Positions 1 through 12,297 are shown, numbered from the stretch's first letter. The stretch is 64,000 nucleotides of DNA from Parasponia andersonii (GCA_002914805.1 JXTB01000027.1:1355357-1419356), one strand, 5' to 3'. Numbers and translations are program-made. Notes: generated by a model from the letters alone, not told the origin.

Positions 1-1004
1 GATGAACAAACATGAATATTGAAGATTTTGCTTAATGAAATTAAGTTTCTTAATTTAATAATATTGATGCTTTTTGTTAAAAATTGAAATAAAATTAATA
101 AAAAAAGTCTTAATAGCACTAGAAAGGGTAACAATTTTCACCCAAGGCATCAACTCAAAGTTTGGCCATTAAAAATAGCTTTTCGTAGAACATGATGATC
201 AGACAATGTGATTTTTATTATATAATAGGCTAAAGGATATTTTCTCCCCCAAAACTACAAACATGTATAACCTACACAATTTCCTTCATTTGCATATATT
301 TTTTTTCCTTTTATTTGAATCATGTATAAAATTAAAAATTGGATTCTAAAATATCAATAGGTATTAAAATATAGGGTGGGAAAAGTTTTTTCCGAAAATG
401 TTTTTTCCGAAAATGTTAACTGATAGGTATTTTTGTATTTAATGTATATTTAAAAGGTGTGTAAAGAAATTTTGAAATTTTAAATTTTTCGTAAGGGTCT
501 ACCTAGAAGCAAGGTGGGAAGAGAAAAAATAGAAATGACTATAGAGCCACCCTTCCAAAAATTGTGTAGTGAGAAACAACGTCAGAGGAATGTTGATTCC
601 AGCAGGGTAGCGAGAGGAGCATTAAGTTTTTCTACCTTGAAAATTTTGTTACAATTTGAAAGAGTAGATGCATGTAGTTACCAAATATATATTGATTTTT
701 CAAAAACCTCAAATGGACGTATTTGTATACTTTATCCCCAGAATATATCTAAAAATACATAAACTATATCTAAATACAATATCCTGAGAATATCTAAAAA
801 CATATAAACTATATCTAAATACAAATCCCTAGTGGTTATGAAATACTAGGATATTTTAGAATGTTTATTATAGAAAAAAGAAAGCATAAGAATCCCAGTT
901 GTTTTAAAACACTTGAGTATTAAATAAAAAGGAAATCCTAATTCTATTGCATTTAAGGTACAGCTCCACTTGCCAACTGCCGAGTTGGTCCAAAATTTGA
1001 GGGA
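1..1004. other. AT-rich intergenic stretch
   Basis: No coding frame here resembles a known family. The sequence holds A/T runs, a doubled 16-base motif (about 386-417, TTTTTTCCGAAAATGT twice) and the 45-bp tandem repeat listed separately. The short open frames at 514-762 (+) and 846-1031 (-) have no recognisable domain. Confidence 0.5.
741..830. repeat. 45-bp tandem duplication
   Basis: Two adjacent 45-bp units (741-785 and 786-830) share the core AAACTATATCTAAATACAA and differ at only a few positions. It is a simple local duplication in non-coding DNA. Confidence 0.75.
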
Positions 1005-1115
1005 TGTGTGTGTGAGTTTAGGAGTCTTCAAAGTTTAGTAGGGTGTGTTTGTGTTATTTTCTTTTAAATTTATAATAAGTGGTGGTCACTAGTTAAATCC
1101 CACTTTAAAAAAAAA
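1005..1115 (+). repeat. SINE-like 3' tail
   Basis: A GT-rich stretch (GTGTGTGTGAGTTTAG) leads to AATTTATAATAAGTGG, then a TTAAATCCCACTTT-type end and a poly-A run. The same AATTTATAATAAAT tail followed by an A/T-rich end recurs near 22660 and 23580, which suggests one dispersed family ending in a homopolymer. No clear pol III A and B boxes are preserved, so calling it a SINE is an inference. Confidence 0.3.
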
Positions 1116-1271
1116 AAATACAGCTACACTTATATATATATAAATCTGTAGAAATCATCAGTATTCTCAGGGTCTTCTATCTACTGTATGATCAAATCAT
1201 ATTTATAAATTAACATCATATGCTATATCTCTCCAGATCATATCATATCATATCAAATATGGATTATATAT

Positions 1272-1536
1272 ATGTCAGAAAAGAGTAAAAAGATTATTAC
1301 ACTAATGGTTGTAGCTTTGGTGACTTTAGGTGGGCTTTATTGCTGCGTAATCCATGCTACAGAGTTTGAAACCTAGTGCTGTAGCACTACCGGCTTGGAA
1401 GGTGATTGTTCTTGTCTATTGCATCTCGCTCATAATTTGTGCTACCCTAATGTAAGTGCACATTATGCTGACAAAAATCTTGGAAGATCAAAGAGACGAG
1501 CAAGAAAAATTACATGATCTCGAAATCCAGATCTAA
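1272..1536 (+). pseudogene. Possible degraded small membrane-protein gene
   Basis: The frame from ATG 1272 encodes a basic start (MSEKSKK) and then a hydrophobic segment (LMVVALVTLGGLYCC), and stops at 1374. In another frame the reading continues with PSAVALPAW, a second hydrophobic segment (VIVLVYCISLIICATLM), a TAA, and a charged tail (KILEDQRDEQEKLHDLEIQ) that stops at 1534-1536. Two membrane-like segments followed by a charged, coil-prone tail look like protein sequence broken by one frameshift and one stop. GTAAGT at the internal stop could instead be a splice donor. I do not recognise the family, and chance similarity is quite possible. Confidence 0.22.
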
Positions 1537-4100
1537 CTGCATGCTTGTATTTTTGGATTTTTTCTTTTAATTTAGTTTCGTTAGGTTTTTAGTCTCCTTT
1601 TCTTTTTCTTCTCAACTTAATTTCGTTTAACTTTTTTTTTTTTTACCGCACCCCTTAGATGTATAATTAGACTTTGGATTTGCAAGAATAATATGAAAGG
1701 GACCATCTTAAGTATTTCATGTCTATAATGTATGCCTGAATGTTTTCTTAATATTTATTTTCAACCAAAAGAAAAAAAAATTCCAGTAAAATAATAATAA
1801 TAATAATAATAAACTAATAAGAAAAAGAAACAACTAACCTGCCAGTGTTTCTAACACACAAAATATGTTAAATTAAATATTGTACGATATAATTGTTTCA
1901 ATCTGATCAGTTGTTTTATGAAAAGATGCAACTTGACTTTCTGCGTATGAGAGTTTTATTCTACACGATACCGATCGTGTAACGACAACATATTTTGCCT
2001 AAAACAATAACGAGTTTTCCAAACTCAGTAACATACTATATCACGTAAAATTCACATATAGGCTAAGTACCCGTTTGTGGCCTTATGTTTCGTTAATCAC
2101 TATTTAATAATTTTATACCTGTTTTCGTATACATTTTAGGAGTAAAATATATATGACATACATTTATAGTGTAAATATATCCTTACCGTATGTATTATGA
2201 AAATGGTTACTAGCTAAAACTTTTTTCTGAGCGGTGAAAAAAGTTTCAATACAATAATATGACACGAAATGTAAATGTATTTAAATTTATAATATTGTCT
2301 CTAAATGATAATATATATATATATATATATACTATTAGTTAGAGGTGTTGAACACTGTAGGATACATTTAAGTCAAGCACAAACATATTTTTGTACCATG
2401 TTATGTTGCATCCATCTTTTAGTCGTCCTATATTATGCTGGCTGATAGTATAAAAATACTGGTCTGACATGATCCACTAACTCATACTCTAGCTGTTGTA
2501 CTGTGCCGTACTAGCCCACGTGCCTGAATATATCAGTATTTTTGAACCAAAATTAGACTATCTAATTAGTAAATTTTATTAGTTTTAGTGACATTTTTAT
2601 CAATTTTTTTTCAAATAATTCAAATTTATATAAAAAAGTAAATTTGATGTAAAATTTTTATCTTAAGTAGGTTTATATTGCACCTACTTAATCGTAAGTT
2701 TATAATGGATAATACTTAAGGTACAATTTTTGTACTAAAATTTTAATATCAATACATGTGGCACGTGATTTGTCACCACTCAATTAGTGATAGTATTTAA
2801 TCTATTTGTGGTTAGTTTTAACACATCAATTAGATAGTGATAATTAATATGTCACATGTGTTAGTACAAAAGTTAGGATATGTAGTATTATCCATTCATA
2901 ATTACTTGAAAATTCTTCTTTTTTTCTTTCAAATGAAAGTCTATCAAGGTGAAAAGCATTAGTAGAGAGTAGTAGCATCCGAACTAGGTTAACACCCAAT
3001 TATCTCAACAATCTCTTACTTAACGACCCTTAAAAGATAATTATTATTAATAAGAAAAATATAAGAAAGAAAACAATAGTTTAGAGTTTACAACCCAAAT
3101 AATTCTATTTGAGGTGCTAAGGAAAATAGAAAAAAAAAAAAAGACATATACATAAGACAAACAAAATGATAGTGATACATATATTTAATGCGCTAACGTG
3201 TTGTACTTATCATACTAGCATGTCATGTTGTGACAATTCACATCTTATATAGAGATAAAACTGGAAATAAAATTTCAATAAGGCCAAAATAAAATAAAAT
3301 CTTATATTGTACTAAACTATGAAATGAAAAAAAAAAAAAAGGAAATGGTAATAATATCTAACGTATCAAAGTAGGAACAAAATTAAAATGAGGGACAAAA
3401 TAGAAAATATAAATCTCAAATACTACTAAAGACTATGAAAAAAATTTAGGGGGGGAAGGGCTCCGCCTCTGCCAGCTTATAGTTATAATTTTTATATAGG
3501 ATGTACATAATTCATGAATAAAATGCATGTGAAATATATTTCGCCAAGAAAAAAAAGGTGGGGCATAAAAAATGTGTATAATCTATTGAAAATATAAACG
3601 GATATTTATGTAAATATGCTTTGAAATCGAGTATTTATGTACTTATCACAAAAAGTGATCCTCTATGGTACACACAGAAAACAGTGGGCCCAAATACGAG
3701 TTCTCATAGCCCAATGGCACCTAGACACGAATGGGCCTATTTATTTTCGGACGACAGCTCCGCGAGCGATGGTCAGTTGCCATAAGGGTATTAATTAAGG
3801 GAAAAAAAAAAAAAAAAAAAAAACAAAAAACCCTCATAGGAGCCACTTATTAATAGGTTCTCTCACTTGTTACCATATTAATTATCAAACTAAACCCTTT
3901 CCCTCGGCAGAGCCTCTTCTTTCTCATTATAGGTTTCTTTCAGTCCAAGTTATCGAATTCTTCAATCGACTTGATTACCTCTTCTCCATCGCGTATTGCA
4001 TTCTCATCCCAATTAAGTTTAAACTCTTAGTTCAAGTACTATAAATCAAATTCTTGGAACTAATTTCTTTCAAATTAGACCAATATTATTTACCTACGAT
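1537..4100. other. Intergenic region upstream of the PLATZ gene
   Basis: No gene is visible. It contains (TAA)n near 1790-1813, (TA)n near 2310-2332 and several poly-A runs (3122, 3329, 3800). The last 200 bases presumably hold the promoter and 5' leader of the PLATZ gene; TATAAAT lies at 4040-4046, only about 55 bases before the ATG. Confidence 0.5.
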
Positions 4101-4338
4101 ATGGTGGCGATTTGTAGCAGAATTAATCAAGCGTTTGATCCATCCTTTGCACTTGCAATGTTAAAAGCAGGTTTCTATTCGCAATGCAAGAACCACAAAG
4201 AACACAGAGTTCACAACGCAATCTTCTTCTGTTGGAATTGCAAAGGAAGAGCCTTTTGCGCCTCCTGCAAGGAATCCCAACACCCTAATCACTGTGTTAC
4301 ACAAGTAAGTTAAGGGTCATTAGGGTTTACTTAGTTCC

Positions 4339-4370
<32 letters not shown>

Positions 4371-5059
4371 CAATTCCTGAAAAATTAATTTATATGAATA
4401 TGTAGTTTTTTATTTAAATTTTAATTTAATTTTTTATTTAAACTTTTCAGGTGTACAAAACTTCGCGTAGGACTTCACTTCGGATTGCACACCTAAAGAA
4501 ATTGTTGGACGTCTCAGACATACACCCTTTTTCGTTCAACAAGAAATTGATTGTGTTTCTCTATGCAAGATCAAAGAATAAAGAAGAAAGACAGTGTCCA
4601 CAGCCTCAACCAACAATATCAAACAAGTACAATTGTCGACAATGTGGATTTGGATTTAAAGATTGCTACAAGTTTTGTTCAATCGAGTGTAAAGTAAGTC
4701 CCACTGCCACACCTATTTTATCTATTCATGATTAATTATATTTGTTCATCTTGTAAATGTTTCTTCAACCGATTAATTATTTATAATTCATTACAAATTA
4801 ATGATTTTTTCTTTTTTTTTTTTTTTTGGTGTGGATATTGTAGTTGTCTGCGAATGCAGAAAGTCCAAAGGTGGAAGCTAACAGTGTACGAGGGGCAATG
4901 GAAGTGGTCAATACCAAGAACAAAGTGTCGTCCTCTAGTACTTTGCGGGTCTATAAACGAAAGGCAGAAGCTTTATGTGATGGCCAAGTCCAACTTAATC
5001 TGTCTTACAGGAAAAGGAGGAGGAAACAACTGTTTCCTCAAAGGGCTCCTCAATATTAA
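4101..5059 (+). CDS. PLATZ-family zinc-dependent DNA-binding protein (3 exons)
   Basis: PLATZ proteins are plant-specific zinc proteins that bind A/T-rich DNA and usually repress transcription in the nucleus. Three exons join in phase 0: 4101-4304, 4451-4693 and 4844-5059, giving 220 residues, normal for the family. Exon 1 has the Cys/His cluster (CKNHKEHRVH, CWNCKGRAFCASC, HPNHCVTQ). Exon 2 starts VYKTSRRTSLRIAHLKKLLD and has the second cluster (YNCRQCGF ... FCSIECK). Exon 3 ends with a basic stretch, YRKRRRKQLFPQRAPQY, like the usual RRRKGIPRRAP tail and a likely nuclear signal. Donors are GTAAGT. The ATG gives the typical short lead before the first Cys. The middle linker (KEERQCPQPQP) differs from typical members, so this may be a divergent subclade. 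Target genes cannot be inferred. Confidence 0.93.
4340..4370. repeat. (TTA)n microsatellite in PLATZ intron 1
   Basis: About ten TTA units lie within the first intron. It is likely length-polymorphic and does not affect coding. Confidence 0.9.
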
Positions 5060-5542
5060 ATTAACAATGATCGCTTATTGAGAAGAACATGAAAAGAGCC
5101 ATCGATTTATACTATATATTATTATAATTAGGGACATGGGTCTTCATAATTTCGTACATAAAATCCTTATCCAGGAAGCTCTTGTAGTACTTGATCGTGC
5201 AATGCATTACTAATTATGCAAACTAGTGCACATATATAATTGGGTGTTGTTTTCTTACTGTCTTGCTAATGGAAATATGATTTTAATTTATGAATAATCC
5301 TTTGCACTATTGTTAGATAGACTTCTGTTTTTAGGCAGTTGATTGAGTATGATTAGTGAAAGCGAGAGCTGAGAAATTAATAGTACCAACTCCTCCACAA
5401 GTCAATTTTAGATGTTCTGATTTCAAAATCATCCCTAGCTCCCCAATTCGAATAATAAAAAGAGTACAAACTAAGTTATTCTATTTTAATGAAGCATAAT
5501 TTGAATTTGTATGCCAATGACAATACTATCAACTCCGAGTTC
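5060..5542. other. PLATZ 3' flank
   Basis: The stretch probably holds the 3' UTR of the PLATZ gene. No further coding sequence is recognised. Confidence 0.4.
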
Positions 5543-5733
5543 GAAAGCTCTTTTATTAAGGAGAACTCTTTAGATTAAAGATGAATTTTTTTCGTAATTA
5601 AACAACACTGGGGTATAAATGCACCATGCTCTGTACTGAAGCTCCTTTGTTAAAGAGAATTCTCTAGATTAAGGATGAATTTCCTTCGTAATTAAGGAGC
5701 ACTAGGGTGCAAATGCACCATGCCATGTACTGA
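5543..5733. repeat. 95-bp tandem duplication
   Basis: Two adjacent units, 5543-5637 and 5638-5733, share TTAGATTAAAGATGAATTT-like and AAATGCACCATGC-like blocks. They are clearly diverged, so the duplication is old. They lie between the PLATZ and SERF-like genes. Confidence 0.8.
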
Positions 5734-5769
5734 AATGATTCTCCACAGTGCAAAATTTTCACTTCCATG

Positions 5770-5832
5770 AACGGCATGTCGTTTAGAGGTTTACGAAAAT
5801 GAAGGATTTGGTTCTCAAAACGACATGCCGTT
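5770..5832. repeat. Perfect 15-bp inverted repeat with 33-base loop
   Basis: AACGGCATGTCGTTT at 5770-5784 is matched exactly by its reverse complement at 5818-5832. It lies about 210 bases upstream of the SERF-like ATG. It could be the remnant of a short foldback element; no flanking target duplication was identified. Confidence 0.8.
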
Positions 5833-6039
5833 GCTATCATGAACAACACATTCGTGATTCATGAGCCTAGAGAGCAAAATAGAAATAATTAGTTCGTCTT
5901 CACCTTCCAGTATCTTCTACTTCTGGTATATTATTAATTTATTGCAAGGACACAAGTCTCCTCCTCCTCTTGAATATATTGGTGCCAGAAAAAACATCCT
6001 AAACGACAACGCTTTTTGCTGGTAACCCATCGATCGGCC

Positions 6040-7600
6040 ATGGGAGGAGGCAACGGGCAGAAGGCCAAGATGGCTCGCGAGAAGAATTTGGAGAAGCAAA
6101 AATCTGCAAAGGGTATTTTTCTCGTTCTCTTTTTTGAGCTTCCATTTCTCTCAAAATTAATCGATTTGATCTAATAAATCTCTACTGGGGAATTTGGGTT
6201 TGTTATTGAATATGCTGCTGAATCTGATTTTGATTTATATAGGTAGCCAGCTTGAGTCAAACAAGAAGGCAAGAAGGCCATGAGTATACAGGTATGCTTT
6301 CTTCAAACTTTGGGTTTAATTTGCTTTGTGAGTTTGATTTTGTTTAGCTATTTTATTTGTTATTTCAGTTGTAAGGTTCCTGGGCACCTTTTAATTTTGG
6401 TCTATAGATGAAATTGTCAAGGAGACGCAAGTAACCCAAGAATTCCATGTTTTTGGCTTTGATTTTTTTTTTCCCCCTTCTGGGGTGATATAGAAGTTTG
6501 ATATGTGTTTATTTTACTAATCATATCATCTTTGGTTATCTGAGGTAGCCTAAGAGGTTTGAGACTGGATTTTGTACTTTGACATCTGAATTTTTTTTTT
6601 TCCTTGCATTTGCGATTGGTTTATCTTATGTATGTGTTATCTGCTTCTCCTAGTAGCAATTTGACTATGGTTTATGGTTATTATTTTAGGCTTAAAACTA
6701 TTTTGCCAAGCCTTCCTATCGCTCTTTACTTCGCGAGATAGTTCTTAATTCTTGATATCACTCAAGGAGTTCCTCTGACTGTGTTCTTGTATCCTGAACT
6801 TCTTCTCTGACATACGAATTTTCAAACGTAGATTAAGTCCATCTCATCTCTTTGCCGCCCCTGTTAATTCAACTGTTTCTGCTTTGATTTCAGCTCCTCC
6901 CAAGAATGGGGCTCACTGATCAGAAATAACCATCGTAGATATCCATGCCGAATCTTTACTCTTTCACTGGCAGTCAGAAATATTAAAGTAGTTACATGTT
7001 CTGTTTTATAGGTTTTTGTTTACAAATTTTGGGATATTCGGAACTTATATTACCAATCTTCCACTAGGGGAATCTCATCATACTAGAATTTTCCTTTCTG
7101 CATCTGAACCTGTGTGATTCCAGTGACCACATTTCTGCACATATGATACTCATTTTCGATGGAAATTCTTTGTATAAATTTGAAGAGAAGAAGACACTTT
7201 AGTTTATCAATTTTCATGTTCTAGAGTTCCTAAGCTCTGGTCTTTAAGTGATGACACTTCGTTCATTGATGTGGGCAAGTTATTGGAAGCCATTGCTTTT
7301 GTAACTTGCTTGCTTTAACCCCCTGTCCCTTGTGTTGCTATAATTTTTTTTGTGCTTTACATTAGAATCCACTGACATTAACAAAGATAATGACTCCTTC
7401 TGTTGTTGTTCAATCACTGGTGGTGGTTGTCATCAATTCCTTCAACGACGGGCCTGGTTGGTATTGGTTACTGAATGCACTGCAAGGTGTGCATGCAGAC
7501 ATTCATATGTACCACATCAGAGGTGAAATGTCGAGAACATGCTGAAGCAAAGCACCCTAAGGCTGATGTGTTGACATGCTTCCCACACCTTAAGAAATGA
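6040..7600 (+). pseudogene. SERF/4F5-type small zinc-protein gene, apparently broken
   Basis: The plant family (such as Arabidopsis At2g23090) encodes a protein of about 78 residues: a basic SERF-like N-terminus, then one C2H2-type finger. Exon 1 (6040-6112) reads MGGGNGQKAKMAREKNLEKQ and onward; exon 2 (from 6243) continues GSQLESNKK; the last exon (about 7481-7600) reads CKVCMQTFICTTSEVKCREH and ends in CFPHLKK-stop. Two defects are visible. AAGAAGGC is tandemly doubled near 6262-6277, shifting the frame to ARRP and a TGA after about 37 residues. The expected acceptor before TGCAAG (7481) reads AC instead of AG. Splicing at the next AG (7486) would drop the first zinc-binding Cys. The intron before the finger exon is about 1.2 kb. 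The remaining coding sequence is well conserved, so the damage is recent, or it is an assembly error. Confidence 0.8.
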
Positions 7601-8252
7601 TTCCTAAGCTGCGGAATTTCATATTGGTAATGGCTGGCTGTAGAATGTTGTTCTCATGTACCGTGCTACTATTGTGCCATAAGAAATGCTAATGAAGAGC
7701 AAGTAAATGTGTTAAAGGTTGTTTCTTAATGTTAGTAACTCTTTTCTTTTTCACCGTTTTTCTTGAAAGTACTTATGGTTAAGTCGATGATAGGCGTTAG
7801 ATTCTTTAGGACCTCTCTTTGCAAATTTCAGAAAAAGGCTTTGAGTTTCAAATTGTGATCTTGTTTACATAGAAATAAAGCCACAACTTGTTGAAACTAA
7901 AATACCTTTGGAATTTTAAACCGCAATCTACCTGATTATTTCCTTCAGATCAGATCGTAGCCTTTATACTGTTGTGAATAACGATAATCCGAATAAATTC
8001 TTTTCGTCAAAATAAATGTTGGCTGTGGATTTGTTCATATGCATTATGAGAATACGTCAGTTTGGTATGTCACATTAATGAAATGCATAAAACTTATTGA
8101 TGACAGGTATGTGATTGTAAATATTAGCAGGAAAAGTGGTTGTTAGATATCTACATTTATTTACTTCAAGATTTGTTGTCAAATATTACCATAATACCAC
8201 GCAGACTGTTACTGTCATATGGAGAACCTTAAGACAATGAAACCTTTATGAG
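7601..8252. other. 3' flank of the SERF-like gene
   Basis: Probably the gene's 3' UTR and spacer. No coding feature is recognised before the retrotransposon. Confidence 0.4.
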
Positions 8253-8257
8253 GTGCA

Positions 8258-9879
8258 TGTAAAAACCCGGATTTTGGGAGGGTAATTTGGACATTTTACT
8301 AATTTTTCGGATAAAATATTGTAGGGATTAATTTGCAAAAGTTTTGTGCAAAAGAACTAAATTATAATTTTTAGGGGACTGATTTGAAAGAGATTTGAAA
8401 TTTTAGGGATTTATGTGTAATTTTTGAAAAATTGCACAACCCTATAAGACAAGGCCACGTGCCCTATCCTTTTTCTCTCTCTCTTCTTTCTCTTCCCCCC
8501 CCCCCCCCCCGATCTCTCTCTCTCGGAGCTCTCTGCTGCCGATGCCAGACTGCCGTAGGAGGCGCCGCTGCCGTCGTCCGCCTGCGCCACTGACTGGCGA
8601 AGCTTCGTTATGCGACGCAGAAGCTGCGCCGCCTGTCCCCAGTCGCCGCCGCCGCCTACAACGCCGGAAAAGCACCAAAAGGCTCAAATCGGATTTTTGG
8701 CCACCGGCGACGATTCCGACCACCATTCGACCTCCAACTAGTCCCGTTGGATTCGTCTCGTCGCAAGGATCATCAAGGTATATATATATCTCAACCCCAT
8801 TTTGCCCGGATTGAAAGTTGACATTTTTGGATATTTTAAGTTTAAGTTTGACTTTTTGATCCGGCCGTTGGATTGCGTTTTTATTGTCATTTTTGGATTG
8901 TACTCGGAAAATGGAGAAGTTAGATATATATATTGCCTATGTTTGGTGACCGGCACGGAAATTGAGATCGGACGGTTAAGATTTACCTCAATTTACGTGC
9001 CACAGGCTCGGTGTGGGCCCGGACCCGAATTGGACAAGTTATATATCTAACCTAGCTATTTTGGGTGCTAGGAATTCAGCGAAAAGGTCCGTTTATGGAA
9101 TTGAAGCTCCGTTGAGAAGTTGGTTTTTCGCAAGAGGACGATCAAGGGCTTAGAATTGGTTCTTGACCCTCTGGACGATCATCAACGACACCTTGAGGAG
9201 TCGATAACGTGGTATTGCTATTCGAGCGAGGTAGGGACTCAATTACCTTTATTTTATATCGTTTTTGAATAAAACTTATTTTCTGTAACATATAAGAACA
9301 AATGTAATTTTTGGTTTTCTTGAACATTTGTGATGGGAATTGATTGTATGATGTATACGTATTGTATTGCTCTGGGAATTTTCTGAGTGCAGGTTATTTT
9401 GGGTATATTAAAAATATGGTTGTTATGTTGCCCGTTTTTCTATAAAACCTAGTATGCTGATTTTACCGAAAAACTAGAGCATGATTATTTTCACACTTCA
9501 ATTCTGTATTGCACGTGTCATAGGATCATACATGAGCACCGTGTTAGCATCGTGGGTTTACAGTGTGGCGCTGCGTGCCCCATCGTCGGTGAGAGTCCGT
9601 AAACTGGCGCGGGGTTTTGTTACTTCTGATTACCTCCCCATTTGGCAGGCGTAGGCAATTCGGTTGCCCCTCTAGGTTTGGTAGGCAACATATGGGTGTC
9701 CCCTCCGGGTATGGGCTTAGGTATCATGCAGACTGTTAGGCATACTTAGTACCATCATCCTTGGTTTTCACAAATGAGAGGATGAGAGGTCATGGGTATG
9801 AGTTGATTTGTGTCATGTGCATATGGATTGAATGGTTTTGATTACACTGCTTTTATATATATATGGATTTCTGGTTTGG

Positions 9880-9912
<33 letters not shown>

Positions 9913-10455
9913 ATGTTTTGGACTAAACTAACCATGCAGGAATTCTCCATCATTAAAATGTTTTCGAGCGGGTAATTGTTTTTCCTACTGGGCATTTTAT
10001 GCTCACCCCCCCTACCTTCTTCCTCAGGTGATGCTCAGTGTGATCTCGGTGATCAAGAGGAGTAAGAGGTCATCTTGATTGCAGTTCGTATCTTGGTAAT
10101 GCTAGAAGCTTGTCGTCTTGGTATTTGGATTGTTTGGGCTTTGTATTAGCCTTGAACCAATGTTTACTGCTTTCTATTTTGTCTATGAACTTATGTATGC
10201 CATTCTGGGATTTGAGTCTCGTTGTGAATGATGATGTTGCTTGGAATTATATTTGATTTTACGTTTTTAAATAATTATTCGATCATGGTGTATATGAATT
10301 GTGGGAGTGATTCACGGGATGAAATTCCAATTATTTTATTTAAATGGACCGTTTTATAAAAACTAGAACTTTTGACACTTTTCAAATAAATCAAGGAATT
10401 TCCCACATTTGTGAAATTCCCCTTCTGTCACTGGCCCGGGTTTTGGGTTGTGACA
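8258..10455 (+). repeat. 5' LTR of the Gypsy element
   Basis: A 2,198-bp LTR from TGTAAAAACCC to GGGTTGTGACA. It contains a C/T-rich tract with a long C run (about 8496-8511), arginine-rich open frames on both strands that are only by-products of GC-rich sequence, and (TA)n near 9880-9911. About 56 bases near 9262-9320 are absent from the 3' LTR. Confidence 0.95.
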
Positions 10456-10463
10456 GAAATTTT

Positions 10464-10481
10464 TGGTATTAGAGTTTTGAG
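10464..10481 (+). other. Primer binding site, tRNA-iMet type
   Basis: TGGTATTAGAGTTTTGAG starts 9 bases after the LTR and resembles the complement of plant initiator tRNA-Met (TGGTATCAGAGC). Mismatches are consistent with decay. Confidence 0.8.
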
Positions 10482-10589
10482 TTTAACAATTCGGACCTAT
10501 CACCATTAAATTAGATTGAAGTTGATTTTATAACAAGCATTCATCATTATCACATTAACAGTTTGGCATATTATTTCAGACTAGTAAGG

Positions 10590-11740
10590 ATGCCTCCTAG
10601 AAGAGTTCCGAGGCATCAGCCGGGTGCCGAACCTCCTCACTGGATTTCACTCATCTGATCGAGGCAATGCAGCAGGCATTCGTCCAGATAAGCAATCCAG
10701 ACTATCAGCCTCTAGCTCCGAGGGAACGTCAGTCGGATCATGCTGATCATCTCTAACGGTTCATGCGTCTCTAGCTAGGGCAGTTTGATGGTAGACCAGA
10801 AGCTCTCACGGCAATTGCTTGGTTGCGTGAGATGGAGAGCCACATTCAGGCCCTTGGTACTCCGGTTGAGTTTTGGGTTGTGTTTGCTGTTACCCGTTTG
10901 ACGGGGAGTGCCATTCATTGGTGGGAAACAGTGGAACGGATGCAAGATGTAGTGGGCTTCACTTAGGAAGACTTTGAGCGGATTTTTAAGGCCCAGTATG
11001 CCAATGAGGATCAACAGGATGAAGTTGTGAACTGGTTTGAGACGTTGATTCAAGGTAACAGAATGGTGAATGAGTACCTGATAGAGTTCATTGAGTTGGC
11101 AAGTGTTACTCTTGGACCGGGTACGAGTGAGAAGTACCGAGTTGCCAAGTTCAGGAGTCGTCTGAATCGGAACATTTTCAACAGGATTGGTACTCAGATC
11201 TTCCGTACTCTTCCTGAGATTGCAGTGGCTGCCCAGCAGGCAGAGGCCATTGAAGACGGATTGGATTCCAGGAGGAACCAGCGGAGAGGTAATGACAGGA
11301 AAGCCACCAGAAGGAACCAGGGGCAGTGGTCAGCTCAGGGTACTCCGAACAGTGGGAGCTCAAACAACAATGGTTCTTCTGGGTGTGGTAGAGGCAGTCT
11401 GTATGGAGGATGTTTTGTTTGTGGCCAGCAGGGTCATCGGAAGAAGGAGTGTCCCAACCATCTGCAGAAATCTCCTTTTTCTCAGGGAGAACCACAGAGG
11501 AACCAGTCTGGTTCTGTTTCTTGTCAGAACACTCAAGTAAGGCCGCAACAGTCACAGGATATTTCGCAGGCTTTTACTTCCCCTCAACCTTATCAGCATC
11601 AGTACTGCCCTCAGGGATTTACTCAAAACTTTTAGACTCCTTGGGCCTCAGGGAGTCAGGGTGGGCACGGATATGGCAGTAGTGGTCCAGGATCCAGCAG
11701 TAGCCGTCCTGGTCAGGGGAGAGGCAACAAGGGGAAAGGG
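10590..11740 (+). pseudogene. Gypsy gag remnant
   Basis: The frame opens at MPPRRVPRHQPG (ATG 10590) but has early frameshifts and stops. The capsid part is recognisable (LTGSAIHWWETVE, then the 202-codon frame 11027-11635 with NWFETLIQGNRMVNEYLIEF). A CCHC zinc knuckle, CFVCGQQGHRKKEC, lies near 11411-11452 and is intact. A stop at 11633 (TAG) separates it from the Gly/Ser-rich linker to the protease. Confidence 0.85.
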
Positions 11741-11743
11741 AAA

Positions 11744-12297
11744 GTGACTGGCCAAGCCTATGCTTTTACTAGGGCAGACGACACTCAGGATCGCACCGGC
11801 CGAGGTGTTGTTGACGGTATGATCCTTCTTTCACACTCATGGGCACATGTTTTGTTTGATACTGGTGCATCCTATTCATTCATATCCTTATTGTTTGCTC
11901 AACTGTTAGGGTTGGAATTTTCTGATTTGGATTATGTATTGAGGTTGGGTACACCTTTGGGAAGAGTAGCCGATGTGTCTAGTGTGTGTAAGTCTTGTCG
12001 GGTTGTGGTTGGTGATAGGAAGCTTCTTGCTGATTTGATTGTGTTGCCGATGGGACAGTACGAGTAATACTCGGTATAGATTGGTTGTCGAAAAATCGAG
12101 CGGTTGTGGACTGTTGTACGAAGCGGGTGACTCTTTTTCTTAGTGATAGATATCCTATTGTCTATCAGGCTGGGATGAGTCCGTTGAAGCCTAGTCCTGT
12201 TCTGAAAGCGTGCATAGGTGGAAAGAAGAAACTTGAGTGTTCTGGGAACTTGTTTGCCATGGATGGAGAGGTAAGGACAGACGATCAAGACCTATAG
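11744..12297 (+). pseudogene. Gypsy aspartic protease remnant and linker to RT
   Basis: The retropepsin active site LFDTGASYSFIS is intact near 11855-11890. The frame breaks at 12065 (stop) and resumes as LSKNRAVVDCCTKRVTL in another frame (12085-12297). This is a frameshift in the protease-RT linker of the former polyprotein. Confidence 0.8.

Noticed and set aside
8442..9050. Arg-rich open frames on both strands
   Set aside because: They lie in the 5' LTR, have counterparts in the 3' LTR (14826-15486), and come from a GC-rich repeat; no domain.
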